Part shown: one piece after another, positions 1-12,100 of the stretch
Layout of the letters: each line of letters opens with the position of its first letter
Numbering within the stretch: position 1 is the first letter of the stretch
DNA from: Salvia splendens
Taxonomy: Eukaryota > Streptophyta > Magnoliopsida > Lamiales > Lamiaceae
Length of the DNA: 64,000 nt
Direction: 5' to 3'
Assembly: GCF_004379255.2 (NCBI RefSeq)
Contig: NC_056037.1
Coordinates: 496,001-560,000, forward strand
The notes under the pieces: generated by a model
Seen by the model: only the letters and a program-made list of their open reading frames with translations
The model's database searches: none
Told to the model about the DNA's origin: nothing
Translations under genes and position numbers: made by a program

Positions 1-1209
1 ATTGGACGACAAGATTAATTTTTTTTGTGGAAGACTCCTTTTTGCCCACCATGACTTCCTTTAAATCTGTTGTCGTTTTAGTGTTAGTGTTAGGAAGCAA
101 TTTAATGTTCAAAATCTATTTATAGATATTGCCTAATCTATTGTTGAATTCTGCCGCCAACTTGAAATGTTTCAAAATGAAATAAATGAAATCCTCTATT
201 GTTAAATCTGCCGCCAAGTTGAGATTTCCAAAATTGAATTAATGGATCTGCCGCCAAGTTAAATTCAGGTTTTATATTCCATGTCGATTTTAAATTCACA
301 TAATTTTACACTTTATGTAATTTTTGAATTTATTGTTTTTCACACTTTAATTAAATGAAAAATCAAATGGACAATATTGAAAACTACAATCATGTTTTCC
401 GTTTTGATAACTCATTAACTTAGAAAATGACAAACTCATTTCCTAAATTTCAAAATTTTTGATCCAGCATATCATTAATGAAAAAAATTCGATGATATTG
501 TCAATATTTAATTGTGTATTTTGAGAATTTCTCTCTCTTACTTAAAACTTCCAATTATATTTTTTTCTTTTACGTTATTTCTCTCTCATACTTAAAACAC
601 CCACTAACCTTCTCTCTTTCTACTTAAACATCTTAAATAAGTCTGCATAAAATCTTGTTCCGTCCCAGGAACGGGTCATCTTCCCTGGGACGGAGAGAGT
701 ATATAGTTTCCTTCTTCAATACTAAAATTTCTTGTAACCTTGTTCCCTTTTCTTGCCTTTTAAGCATTGGCTGATGGACATAAACCTCTATTACCATTTA
801 AAAGTTATTATCTCAAAATTTAAAATATAAGGCTCATAGTCATAAATTTCGGTCAAATTTCAGTTTATCTCATGGAGTAACTTTTAAAATCGACCATGAA
901 AACCTTTTATATTTTTCACAAATTTTGGTCAAAAGTTATTAGCACAATTATGTTTTAAAATTGGTAGCGTGATTGAGTTTTGTGTTGAATATGTTAAGAA
1001 AATACTGATAAAATTCAGAAAAATTTGATAAAAATGTTAAATATATAATTATTACAGCTGCATTTTAAATTGCATGATAGACGGTATTTGATTAGAATTT
1101 ATAAATTTTCTAGTAATTTATTATAGTAGTAATTTATGTTTGTAAATGGAGTATGTATTTAGAAGTTTGAAATGTACGGTTTTTTAGGTTCACATCGAAA
1201 AGAAGAGTA
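1..1209. other. AT-rich intergenic sequence
   Basis: No gene is visible. Positions about 140-270 hold three imperfect copies of a short unit built around TCTGCCGCCAA. Positions 655-702 contain a palindromic CCGTCCC...GGGACGGAGAGAGTA motif that resembles the end of a CTCCCTCC-type MITE, but I cannot find its partner end. Confidence 0.5.
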
Positions 1210-1804
1210 GGGAGATAGCTTAACCACAAAGCCAAATGTGAAGGAGGAATACAAGGAAGCCTTTTCAACCAAGTCTTACATAGAAATATCCGACAAAGTC
1301 GAGAGCCATCTCATCAAAGCAACAACTTATGACGAGGAGAATCGCCAATTCCACGTCATCATCTCCGCCGCCATTTCCTCCCATCCATCTCCCCCCTTAC
1401 TCCTCACCCTCCACTTCCGATTTCAACCATTTCTTCACCAACTACTTTGAGATCACTCTAGAAGCTTCCAGAATCTGCGAATCCCTCCTCACAAACATCA
1501 ACCAAGCACAGCAGGGCTAGCGATCGCGCCAGCTATGGCTGTGCTAGCGCTAATGGCGAAGAAGATGAGGCGATTGGAGCGGAGCTGCGACGAGAAACGG
1601 CTCGAGGGCTTGGCCGCGAAGGTGGACGTCGCGGCGAGAGGGGTGTTCATAATGATCAATGACTTCACGACGATGAGGATGATCGTGAAGAGGCTTGAGG
1701 ATGAGATTGAGCATAGGAGATTTGTTGCAGATGTTTGTGTTAGGAAAGGGAAGAAGGAGACGTTGAGGAACAGTTGGAGGAGTTGGAGAGACAGATTTGT
1801 TTGA
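1210..1804 (+). pseudogene. UPF0496 family protein, broken copy
   Basis: Three pieces of a plant UPF0496 protein (function unknown) lie in order but not in one frame. From about 1229, frame 2 reads a PNVKEEYKEAFSTKSY segment typical of the family N-terminus. From about 1390, frame 3 carries a FFTNYFEITLEASRICESLL helix. After a stop at 1518-1520, frame 2 resumes at 1535 with the family's C-terminal helical region (VAARGVFIMINDFTTMRMIVKRLEDEIEHRR) and ends at 1804. The first piece has no ATG, and an in-frame stop lies at 1208-1210. The central part of the family protein is missing. I read it as a pseudogene with at least one frameshift and an internal deletion. An unusual exon structure is possible but less likely. 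Confidence 0.65.
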
Positions 1805-2686
1805 GTTTCTTGGACAGATAGATCCAAAAGGCTTCTTGTAAGAGAGATGGTTAAGAGATAGTTAGTGCCATGTTGTGTTTGAATAGTTTAAATGAATGTC
1901 AATATTTGGGCTAGGATTAGCTAGTTTTATGAATTATTTGGATAAAAGAGAGTAGTATATATAAATCAAGTATATTGCAGAATGTATAGATATGAATCAT
2001 GTTTGTTGATGCCTAGATCTTGATCACTTAATTGGTACTCTCGTGTCTGCAATTACTACATGCCTCATTTTGATCCGTCCGTTATTGTTGGTCGCATTTC
2101 ACTTTTACTATGTATGTTCAAGTAGATATATAGTTTTAGGAGTACTTTGGTTTAGTTTTCACTCTTCTTCATTGATGCTCGTTTTTCTTGCTATCTAGAT
2201 ATGAATTGTCAAAAGTATCAAACTCTAATTCTATCTTTATAGGAATTGAGTTGGGCCTGAATATAAACTATACAAAAACTAAAATTGTCACTTTGCTATG
2301 AACTGATTCACTTTCCTTTCAAGCTCCATACTCCAACAAATAAGAGGCAAACTTCATAGTGAGATTGAATGAGCATTGATGTGTAAATTAAATCCTATTT
2401 TGGGGAAGTTAGATCATAGTTGGTGGGGGCTATTTATTAGTTTACTCATATAGCAACTACATCATAATTAATATAATGAATTCAAAAGAAATATATGCCC
2501 TCGCTTCTTGGTGAAATTTAGTAATTTTGAAAATGAACACACATTGTTTCAAGATGCATTTACAAATCACAGTCGCATTTCATCGGTACATATCACACGT
2601 ATATATCGACAAACTACAAAGCCAATCTATACAACAATAACATAACATAACATAGCATAACAATCGAAACATCCTGATCAATATAA
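1805..2686. other. intergenic sequence
   Basis: AT-rich sequence with no supported gene. The right end, from about 2500, is probably the 3' UTR of the peroxidase gene on the minus strand. Confidence 0.4.
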
Positions 2687-4365
2687 TCAATTAGCAACTC
2701 TGCAATTCAACCTTATCTCAGTCCCACCACCACTACTTATGGAGCTCATCTTGATCATGGACTTGGAAAATGCCTCAAAAAAGTGTTGTTGAGAGGCTGC
2801 ATATTTTCTGACCAAACCTTTGGTTTTAGAAGTTGTGAGCAGCGCTTGATCGGAAGAGAAAAGGCTCTTTCCTTGAAGAAGCAGTTTGTAGTATGCATTG
2901 TCGAATACAGTTGGTGAAGAGTCCATGTTGGCTCCTGCGCTCCTGACCTTGTTGTGGATGGGGCAAGTCCTCTTCAGGGCGCCTGCGAACGCAGGGCTCA
3001 TTGTTGGGTCGACGTCGTTTAAGTTGTCAAAGTTGTGGATCCTGTTCTGGAAGGATGAGCAGTGGGAGAATCCAAGTGTGTGCCCTCCTGCATAAATATG
3101 TTATGCATGGTTTAGTATACGGTTATCAGACTAAACATGAGAACTCATTTTAGGAGAGTGTTTATTTTATTATGTTCAAAGAGAAAACAACTCCATTTGA
3201 TCTGTATAACACAAACGAGGTGGAGTTGGTAAGAGTTCCACTCCTATATATGAAAATAGAGGATCAATGGGAATTGCTTAACTACCTGAGAGTGCAACTA
3301 GGTCCTCCCAAGAAAGGCCTCTCATGGAGAAGCTTTGGTGCAATTGAGAGATGTTGAATGTGGGAAATGGCAATTGCAATGACTCATTGGCCTTTGAGAT
3401 TCTTCCATCTTTCCTCCCTTTAGGCACATCCCATGTTGGTCCTCCACACTAGTTAGTTAACATAGATAAGAACAAACCAATTAATCACACTACAATACAT
3501 AAGTTCCTGTTTTAGTAATCACCCTAAATTCCTGTTTGTCCCCTACCTTTAAAAACTAGTCAAATAACCTTGAATTTTAACATTGTCCCACGTGTCTAAT
3601 TTTGGTGAAATGGTATCTAACGCGGCAACCGAAATTTAGGTTTATATCTCCCTCAAAATCTTCATATTTAGAATCTTCATCAGTTAAGCAACATACTTAA
3701 CATCTACTTAGCCACACCATCAATTTGAGATATGTATCTGTCACATCAACAATATATTACACATAGAAGACTTTTCATGGTTTTTCAAACTGATTTTTAG
3801 AGTTGTGGGACAAACCAGAATTTAACCAAATTTCATGGTTTTCAACAATATTTCCTGATAATTAAGATGAAGCACCACGTCATAATAACTTAATGAACTT
3901 ACAAGTGCAACAGCATCCCTAGCAGCAAGAGCCAAAATGTCAGCACAAGAGACCACACCAGGGCACATCCTCTCCAATTCCTCCTTTGCATTATCAATCA
4001 CATAAAATGCATGCAATGAAATATTTGGAGCACCATCTTTTTCAGCCTTCTCTTTCCCACTTGAATTCAGCAGCACAGAGGCATCACAACCCTTCAAACC
4101 ATACACAAAGTTACACACATGTAAAACAATTCTATCAAGAAAAAAGAAAGAAAATTATTTATACCCTAATGAAACAGTCATGGAAGTGCATTCTGAGTAG
4201 TGCTGCTGGCACAGTCTTGTCATTGATCATGCCCTTATGCACAATCTTGGAGATCACCGGCTCCGCCTCCGGGCATGTTTGCTTATAGTAGTCCACACTA
4301 ATTGAATTTGAAGAGCTCATGAAAATAGATGAAATGATGAGAATAATAGTGATCAAGGAGGCCAT
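2687..4365 (-). CDS. class III peroxidase (PER64-like), 4 exons
   Basis: Secreted haem peroxidase that oxidises phenolics with H2O2 in the cell wall. Exons on the minus strand are 4365-4165, 4091-3903, 3448-3286 and 3087-2687; all introns are GT-AG, the sum is 954 nt, giving 317 residues. A hydrophobic signal peptide covers about residues 1-23. The distal haem site reads LLRMHFHDCF (catalytic Arg and His). The proximal His lies in GGHTLGFSHC. The eight family cysteines are present. The sequence closely resembles Arabidopsis PER64, which is linked to Casparian-strip lignification (family knowledge from memory). Oddity: exon 3 begins with TGT, so the usual SGGPTW motif is CGGPTW, adding a ninth cysteine. 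The start is the only ATG before the signal peptide. Orthology to PER64 is inferred, not tested. Confidence 0.93.
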
Positions 4366-6432
4366 TTTTTTTGTTTACTCTCTTCTTTGACCTTGAGTAA
4401 GTATATGTAAGGACACCACCCCTCCAATAGGGCGGACAGGAGGTTTAGGGTAATGGCATGTTAGGTGAGCTAGAACCACTTTGAGATTCACAAGAGTGGT
4501 TAAGGGAAGATAAGAACATTATTTATAGTAAGCTTTATATTGCAAGCCATTATGCTTGAGACTGAAATAATGTAGTTGGAACTTGGATTAATTGCTATAA
4601 TTAAGTGTGACTTGATAAGTAGTTCAATGTGAGGCACATGGAATTTGGTCAAAAGAGAGGAATTTTGGTTATTTACAACTTCAACTCACCCTACTGATCA
4701 TTAACCACTTCATATAAAAATTCTTAGCCAGGAATTCTAAAAAGAAGGAGACATGAAACTATTTGGTGGATGAGGTACAAGAAATGAAGAGTCAACGTGA
4801 AATATACTATACACACCCACATAAATATGTATGACCTGGTAAATAATAGTAAAAATAATTATACATTTTTTTGATTTAGAATTATTGAGTCATTAACATA
4901 TTAATTAAATGTGTGAGGAACATAGATGTGTGATCAAATACAAACCCCTATCTATAATACAAACTACAAACTTTAATCTTACACACTCCTTGTAAGTAAT
5001 CAACGGTTAGCAATAAGATTCATATGTCAATGTCAACGCCTTATACAAATTCTGTCACTGGGGGAATGTCAACGCATAATACAAATTCTGTCACTGGAGG
5101 AATGTCAATAATGTCAACACCTAAAGTTTGTATAGTTTGTATTATAGAGAGTTTGTAGATTATGATGACCAGAGGAACATATAAGTAGTGCATATGCAAC
5201 ATATCAGCGTGATGTATATATGCATATCGGCTACGTGTACGGCAAAGAATTGCACACGTCCTCAAAAACGTGGGGTTATAATAGGATTTTACATTGTTGA
5301 AACTAAAGTTAAATGACTAAATTTTAGGTTAAATTGATATGGAAAATTAAGCTTGTCATGGCATGTTTAAAGCATCTAGATTGCCAATAAATCAAATAGT
5401 AGGTATTTATAGCTCTTATCATTTGAAATATGATTATTTTTTTGCTACAAATTAATAAAATATTCATATGGATTATGGACCACACACTAGCGGTGTTCAT
5501 AAATGTGGGGGTTGTATGTAGCTTACAATAAAAGATTCAACATATATATAGTTCTAGATTAGTGTAAACATATAAATGAAATAAATTGCGTGCAATTAAA
5601 GATCAAACATATATCCTTGTTTCATTTAGTCTAAATATAAGGTATGCCACAGTTTTGACGCAACCGATTATTATCGACGAGATTCGTTAATTTATTCAAT
5701 TTGGGGAAAAAAGAATATTGGAGATAATGGTTTCCAAATTAATAAACTCCATTATTAGTGCTATAACATTCCTTTTCCATTCAATAATTGGTGCGTCGTT
5801 ATCTCATAAGTCGCATAGTTATTAATATTTGATAAAACAGTGATTTGAGTGGTACATGCTGTCAACTTAATTAATAGTAGTACTGAAATTACAAAATAGA
5901 TAGGCCATAATTGAGATTTATTTGGAAATTTCTCTAATAACTAATCATATATCAATTGATCTGCGTTAATATTTGTAGTAACTTAATTTAATTGGTAACT
6001 TTGCTTTGGTGCAAAGTTAAATATGGTTTGGACTAAATTTGAGTTAATATTTTGCAAAAACAAGAGCAATCTCTTGAAAATGCCCTTAATATCTGTAGTT
6101 GCAAAATAGTATTAACACTTTTATTTGAGTTGATATCTAATAACTAAACGAGCTCAGGATGAAAAATAGTATTAACACTTTTATTTGACTTATTCATCAA
6201 AACTAAATAGCCTAAACACTAAATTACAAACCAATAATTTATGTTTCAAAAATATTAAACTCTTTTGAAGCTTAACCATAGCCAAATTGCCATTTCTCTC
6301 AATCACCATTACCAAAATGCATATCAATTCCTTTAGCGGGCTGCTTTTCGTATAAAAGCACACCACGGCCTTTTTAAAAGCAGCAAAGCCCAAATTGTAA
6401 TTTGCTTTGGGCCTCAAAATGTACTAATGGGC
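4366..6432. other. intergenic sequence with short repeats
   Basis: This holds the peroxidase promoter side (TATAAAT-like on the minus strand near 4521-4528) and no other supported gene. About 5027-5110 contains a near-40-bp direct repeat around ACAAATTCTGTCACTGG. Segments at about 4945-4980 and 5120-5157 are inverted relative to each other (CTATAATACAAACT and AGTTTGTATTATAG), which could be a small palindromic MITE. A 25-bp segment repeats at about 6105 and 6164. Confidence 0.4.
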
Positions 6433-7729
6433 CTAGAATTGGGTTGGACTTGAAAATGTCTGTCCAAAAGCCCAATTAGAGGGCACAATATTGTTGAAAA
6501 TCTTTGTGATCCCATCACTTGTGGTCACCTTGAATGAGAGTGATTGTCCATCTAGTTTTGAGCTTGATTGCCAATTTGCACCCCAATTTCTTGACATGGA
6601 CATCCACCCTGCTTTGCTGCCTTTAATTTGGACCGATTGTACCGAGCCACCGTTGGCGACATTGCTGATGAGAACTAGCTCGAAGTAGTCCCGGCCATTG
6701 ATCGTGAACCGAACCCCGCCGTGCTTCTTGCATGGAACCCTGAGGTAATGTTGGAATTACGACAAGAAATTAGGAATTTACACATAAATAAATCGAGAAC
6801 GTCGATCGATAAAATTTTATAGGACGATAAAGCACAACTTAATTGGTAAGATGTTGAGCCTCCAACCATCAAATTTGGTAATTTGATATCAAAGTGGGTT
6901 ACCAATTATGGGTTGCAACTTAACTAGCCCTAAACATAAATATAACAACCCAATAGTATCTAAGCTTTTAATCTAGGCTCAAGTCAGTGTTAGACTAGTC
7001 TAACATAATTAGAGAAAAAGTCCATCGCTTCGAAATGCACTTTGAATGATCTGAGGGAAGTTGTTGCCGAATAAAATAAACAAATATCTTAAATCAATCT
7101 AAATGCATGGGATACTTGAATCTATCACCAATTAAAAAAAATATACTTCCTCTATTCATGAAAATTTGTTACTTATTTTCATTTTCGTTTGTCCTTAACA
7201 ATTTGTCACCTTTCATTTTTACCATTGTTAGTAGTAGACTCATATTCCACTGACTTATTTCCGCTCACATTTTATTATAAAACTAATATATAAAAGTAGG
7301 ACTCACATGTCACTAACCTTTCAATACATTTTCTATTACTGTTCTTAAATCTGTGCCGGTTCAAATGGTGACAAATTATTATGGATGGAGGGAGTAGTAT
7401 AAATTACCTCTGGTAGATGACGGGGACAATCCCGCCCCTATAGATCCCGATCTTCTCCCAAGCCGGCTGCGCCATGTCAAAGTGCTGGCGCGGCGGGTTG
7501 CACCAGCCGCCGTTGTCGCTCGGGAGATCGAAGTTGGGGGGGCAGAAGTTGGTGGCGGTGACGGTCACCGACACCCCCTTCTTGCACCACTTGGGGTCCG
7601 CATTGTAGTCGCATATGATCTTGAAGCACTGCCCACACGACGCCCCGTCGTTGAACAGCGCCGTGCTCAGCGCCGCCGTCCTCGTCCCGTACCCGGCCGA
7701 GTACAAGTTCCCGTACCCACACGCACCTC
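6433..7729 (-). pseudogene. alpha-expansin lacking exon 1
   Basis: Expansins loosen cell walls non-enzymatically. Exon 2 is 7729-7408 and exon 3 is 6739-6433, joined by a GT-AG intron and in one open frame. Exon 2 starts with [15 protein letters not shown] and carries the GH45-like domain cysteines and the HFDM motif (HFDMAQPAW). Exon 3 carries the C-terminal carbohydrate-binding domain with [19 protein letters not shown] and a normal stop. The acceptor at 7730-7731 leaves only 22 nt of intron 1, then the LTR of a retrotransposon begins. The first exon (signal peptide and the segment around HATFYGG) is absent both before and beyond the element, up to 16.6 kb. The remaining codons are intact, so the loss looks recent. 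Adjacent UPF0496 suggests an EXPA11-like locus, an inference. Confidence 0.85.
7144..7396. mobile_element. CTCCCTCC-type MITE in expansin intron 2
   Basis: The left end TACTTCCTCTATTCATGA and the right end (reverse complement TACTCCCTCCATCCATAA) are imperfect inverted repeats about 250 bp apart. No coding content is seen. It lies entirely in the expansin intron, just downstream of exon 2. The superfamily (Stowaway-like) is a guess from the TA-rich flanks. Confidence 0.6.
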
Positions 7730-7751
7730 CTATAAAACAAAACAACCTTAC

Positions 7752-8441
7752 TGATGAATCGGCGAATTTTTGATGGTGATGAATGCTCGTAAAAATAAAG
7801 GAAGATCAACACACAGAGATTTACGTGGTTCGATTTACTGAGGTAAATCTACGTCCACGGGAAGAAAAGAGGGCAGAGTTGTATTGCTTGATCTGTTTTC
7901 TACAGCTAACAATACAGACTTGCTATTTGCTATTTTCTCTCTAGAGAGCTTAACAGAAGTTAACAGAAGGGGCTTATCTATCTGACCTAGGTTCTATTTA
8001 TACATTGAACCAAGATCGTGGCATGCAGCATTTATTAGGTAGTGGATGTCGTGGAGGTCGTGGCGACCTTGCATGGGTCCACTATCCTGCATGAGTTAAT
8101 GACTGCTTGACACCACTAAATAGATCGTCGGTGTAGCGGAGGTGGAAATCTTGCATGAGTCCACTATTTCCTAGTTCGGTCGAATACTGAGACCGGACTG
8201 CTGAATTATTGCCGAGCAGCTTTTGCCGATCTGAGAGTAGAGCTTGATGCCGACCAGAGAGCAGAGTTTGATTGGTTGGCTTTTACCGAGCTGTAGGCTG
8301 GGGCCGAACTCTGTGGTTGTGCCGAACTGAACTCTTGAGTCATGCCGGACTGATACTCTTTAGCCATGCCGAACTGATACTCTTTCTTGGGTTTTACTGC
8401 TGTTGGGCTTGTTTAGTATTTGTTTAGTACGTACTCCATCA
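7752..8441 (-). repeat. 3' LTR of retrotransposon copy 1
   Basis: 690 bp with TG...CA ends. It contains a minus-strand TATAAATA at 8002-7995. In minus orientation its outer end sits 22 nt upstream of expansin exon 2. Confidence 0.93.
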
Positions 8442-8721
8442 CTACCCCCCCCCGAAAAGTGAAGTGAATCACTTCGGCATTCTGGATAAAGGTACGGGGT
8501 AAGTTGATGTTTGTCCTCGGTCTGATGAAGTGAACTCTTCTTTGACCGGACTTGGTTTGTGTCCTAATTTGGCGAGTTTTATCGCTCGGATCGAACTTTC
8601 CGTTGTCCTAATTTGGGGATCGGACTTTCCCTTGTCCTAATTCGGCGAGTTTTATCGCGTGGATCGGACTTTCCCTAGTCCTAATTCAGGCAAGTTTTAT
8701 CGCGAGAATCAGACTTTTGTT

Positions 8722-8990
8722 GCAGTTCGTTTCAGACGAAGTGCTTGATTCTTAAGCCGAATTGTGGTCTTGTATCCTCTTTAGAAGCTTGGACTTCACA
8801 ATCGTTGGCTTATTGCAGTTCGTTTCAGACGAACTGCTTGTTTAAGCTGAATTGTGGTCTTGTATCTTCTGTAGAAGCTTTGACTCACAATCGTTGGCTT
8901 GTTGCAGCTCGTTTCAGACGAACTGCTTGTTTAAGCTGAATTGTGGTCTTGTATCTTCTGTAGAAGCTTTGACTCACAATCGTGTGCTTG
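8722..8990. repeat. tandem repeats (about 90 bp) in the 3' untranslated region of copy 1
   Basis: About three copies of a unit containing TTGCAGTTCGTTTCAGACGA and AGAAGCTTTGACTCACAATCG. Before them (8562-8720) lies a second repeated unit around GGCGAGTTTTATCGC. The same units occur in copy 2 at 38985-39245. No coding role is apparent. Confidence 0.8.
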
Positions 8991-9175
8991 TATATGTTCT
9001 AAGAAGGGGATCAGCCTTCGAAGAACAAGATACCTCAGTAACATTTGTAAGAGACGACACACACAGAGACAGACAAAACACACAGACAAAACGCACAGAG
9101 ACAAATAAAGACCAAGCAAACAAAATAAAGCACATTGAGCAAACAGGACTCAAGACTGACTGACCGGACTGTCTC

Positions 9176-12100
9176 TTACAAATGGAACTTTTTGAGGTTG
9201 GAAATGTGCCATGTTCGGGGCACCTGTTCTCCTGACATGTGAGCCAATTTGTAAGACCCTTTGCCGAGGACTTCTGACACCCGATACGGACCTTCCCATG
9301 TGGGTTCGAGCTTGCCCAGCTTTTCTGCTCGGCTTACTTCGTTGTTTCTCAGGACGAGATCTCCCACTTGAAATTGCAGCTTCTTCACCCTTTGGTTGTA
9401 ATACCGGGCTACTTGCTCCTTGTACTTGGCTGCTTTTATGCATGCCAATTCTCTTCTTTCTTCGGCAAGATCTAGCTCGGCTCTCAGTCCGTCATCATTC
9501 ATTTCTGAGGAGAAATTTAGAGTTCGGGGACTGGGTACGCCGATCTCCACCGGAATCACGGCTTCAGTGCCGTATACCAGACTGTACGGAGTTTCACCGT
9601 TGGAGGTTGTGGGTGTAGTTCGGTAGGACCATAGGACTTGAGGGAGATTTTCTACCCATTGTCCTTTGGCTTGTTCTAACCGAGCTTTTAACCCTTTCAC
9701 CAGGATACGATTTGTTACCTCCGTTTGTCCGTTTGCTTGTGGATGAGAGACCGAAGTGAACCGCTGTTGAATATTCAGCTCTTGGCACCAATTCTTGAAC
9801 GTCTTGTCGGTGAACTGAGTCCCGTTATCCGAGATGAGGATGTGGGGTATGCCAAATCGGCACACTATGTTCTTCCAGACGAAATCCAATGCCTTCGAGC
9901 TCGTTATCGTAGCTAATGGTTCAGCTTCCACCCACTTCGTAAAGTAGTCCACGGCAACGATTAGGAATTTCATTTGCCGAGGAGCTTGAGGAAGTGGTCC
10001 CACTATGTCTATGCCCCATTGCATGAAAGGCCAAGGGCTCTGCATAGTGGATAGATCGGTTTGCGGCATCCTTGGGATATTTGCATGGATTTGGCACTTC
10101 GGGCAGGTCTTGACGAGCTGCACTGCTTCTTGTACCAAGGTTGGCCAATAATATCCCCATCTTAGAACTTTTTTAGCTAAAGCTCTAGCTCCGATGTGGC
10201 TGCCGCACGATCCTTCATGAACTTCTCTGAGGATGTAGTCCGTCTCTTCTGGTCCTACGCACCGCAATAACGGCTGGAGGTAAGACTTTCTAAAGAGGAC
10301 TCCTTCATGAAGTTCGTACCGAAGTGCTCGGCACGTGATCTTCCGAGCTTCTCTCTTATCCTCGGGCAATTGTCCTTGATCCAGATACTGCAAGATCGGC
10401 GTCATCCAGTTCGGCGAGCTGGATACTGAATGTACCTCGGCTTCATCAATGCTTCGATGCATTAATTCTTCCGCCTTTGAGCTCGGATCTGAGGCCAACT
10501 TACTTAAGGTATCTGCTCGGCTATTTTCCGCTCTGGGAACGCGGATTATCCGAAAATAGGAGAAACTTCGGCTGATGCTTTGCGCTTTGTCCAAATACTT
10601 CTTCATTCTCTCGTCACGAGCTTCACTCGTACCCAACATGTGATTTACTATGACTTGTGAATCACAATGGACTTTGAGAGATTTGACGAGCAGACTTTGC
10701 GCTAACTGGAGTCCGGCCAGGAGGGCTTCGTACTCGGCTTCATTATTAGTAGTGGGGAATAGGAACCGAAGTGAGTAGGTTACCTCGTGTCCGTCGGGAG
10801 CGACGAGTAAAATACCAGCTCCACTTCCCATCTTGTTTGAAGCTCCATCTACGAATCCGCTCCAGCAGTCTGGCGGCTCTACTTCGGATTCCAAGGGCTG
10901 TGCTAGTTCGGCATTGGCAGACTTTTTCTGTTCGGCAATGACAGGGATTGCTTGATCGAACTTGGCTTCTGTAAGAAAATCTGCCAAGGCTTGTCCCTTG
11001 ATGGCTTTCCGAGGTAGGTACTCGATTGAGTGTTCTCCCAGCTCTATGGCCCATTTGGCGATTCTGCCTGATGCTTCTGGCTTGGTCAAAACTTGCCGAA
11101 GAGGCAGATCGGTTAAGACGCATACCTTGTGAGCATAGAAGTATGGCCGCAGTCTCCTTGCTGCATTTACTAACGCCAGAGCAATTTTTTCCAGAGGTTG
11201 ATACCTTGTTTCTGGACCTCTTAATGCTCGGCTTGTAAAGTAGATGGGAAACTGCTTTAGGCCTTCTTCTCGTACAAGCACCGCGCTGATGGTTTGATCT
11301 GATGCCGCTAAGTATAAGAATATTACTTCGGCTTCGGTTGGAGCAGAGAGAATAGGAAGCTCGGCTAGATAACTTTTGAGCTCGTCAAAGGCCTTTTTCT
11401 GCTCGGCTCCCCACTCGAACTTGGGTGCCTTTTTCAACACCTTGAAGAACGGCAGTTGCTTTTCGGCTGCTTGGGAAAGGAATCGATTCAGTGCGGCTAG
11501 ACATCCGGTTAGCCTTTGCACGTCATGTATGGACTTCGGCATTGCCATGTGCTGAACGACTTGAACTTTTGAGGGATTTGCCTTGAGTCCGTCCTTTGAA
11601 ACCCAACAACCCAGAAATTTTCCTGAATCTACCAAAAAGGTACATTTTTGGGGGTTGAGTTTGAGGTTGGCTTTTCGGAACACGTCGAGAGTGGATTTGA
11701 GGTTGCCTTCGTACTCCGAAGTGCTTTTGCTTTTGACAACTATGTCGTCGACATACACTTCAACCTGTTTCCCGATTAGGTGCCGAAAAAGCTTGTCTAC
11801 CATCCTTTGATAAGTGGCTCCGGCATTCTTTAAACCGAATGGCATCTTTTTATAAGCGAAAATGCCGAAATCGGTAATGAAAGCTGTTTTCGGAGCGTCA
11901 CTCTCATCCATCAACACTTGGTGATATCCTTTGTATAAATCAAGAAAACAGAAAATTTCGAAGCCGATCAAAGCTTCTACTTTTTTATCTATATTCGGAA
12001 GGGGATAGCAATCTTTTGGACAGTGCTTGTTTAGATCGGTAAAATCTATGCACATCCGCCATCCTCCTCCTTTTTTCTTGATCATCACAGGATTGGCCAC

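Noticed and set aside
7730..7751. A 22-nt complete expansin intron 1 (GTAAGG...TATAG)
   Set aside because: It has both splice motifs but is too short for a plant intron and abuts the LTR; it is more likely the 3' remnant of a longer intron.
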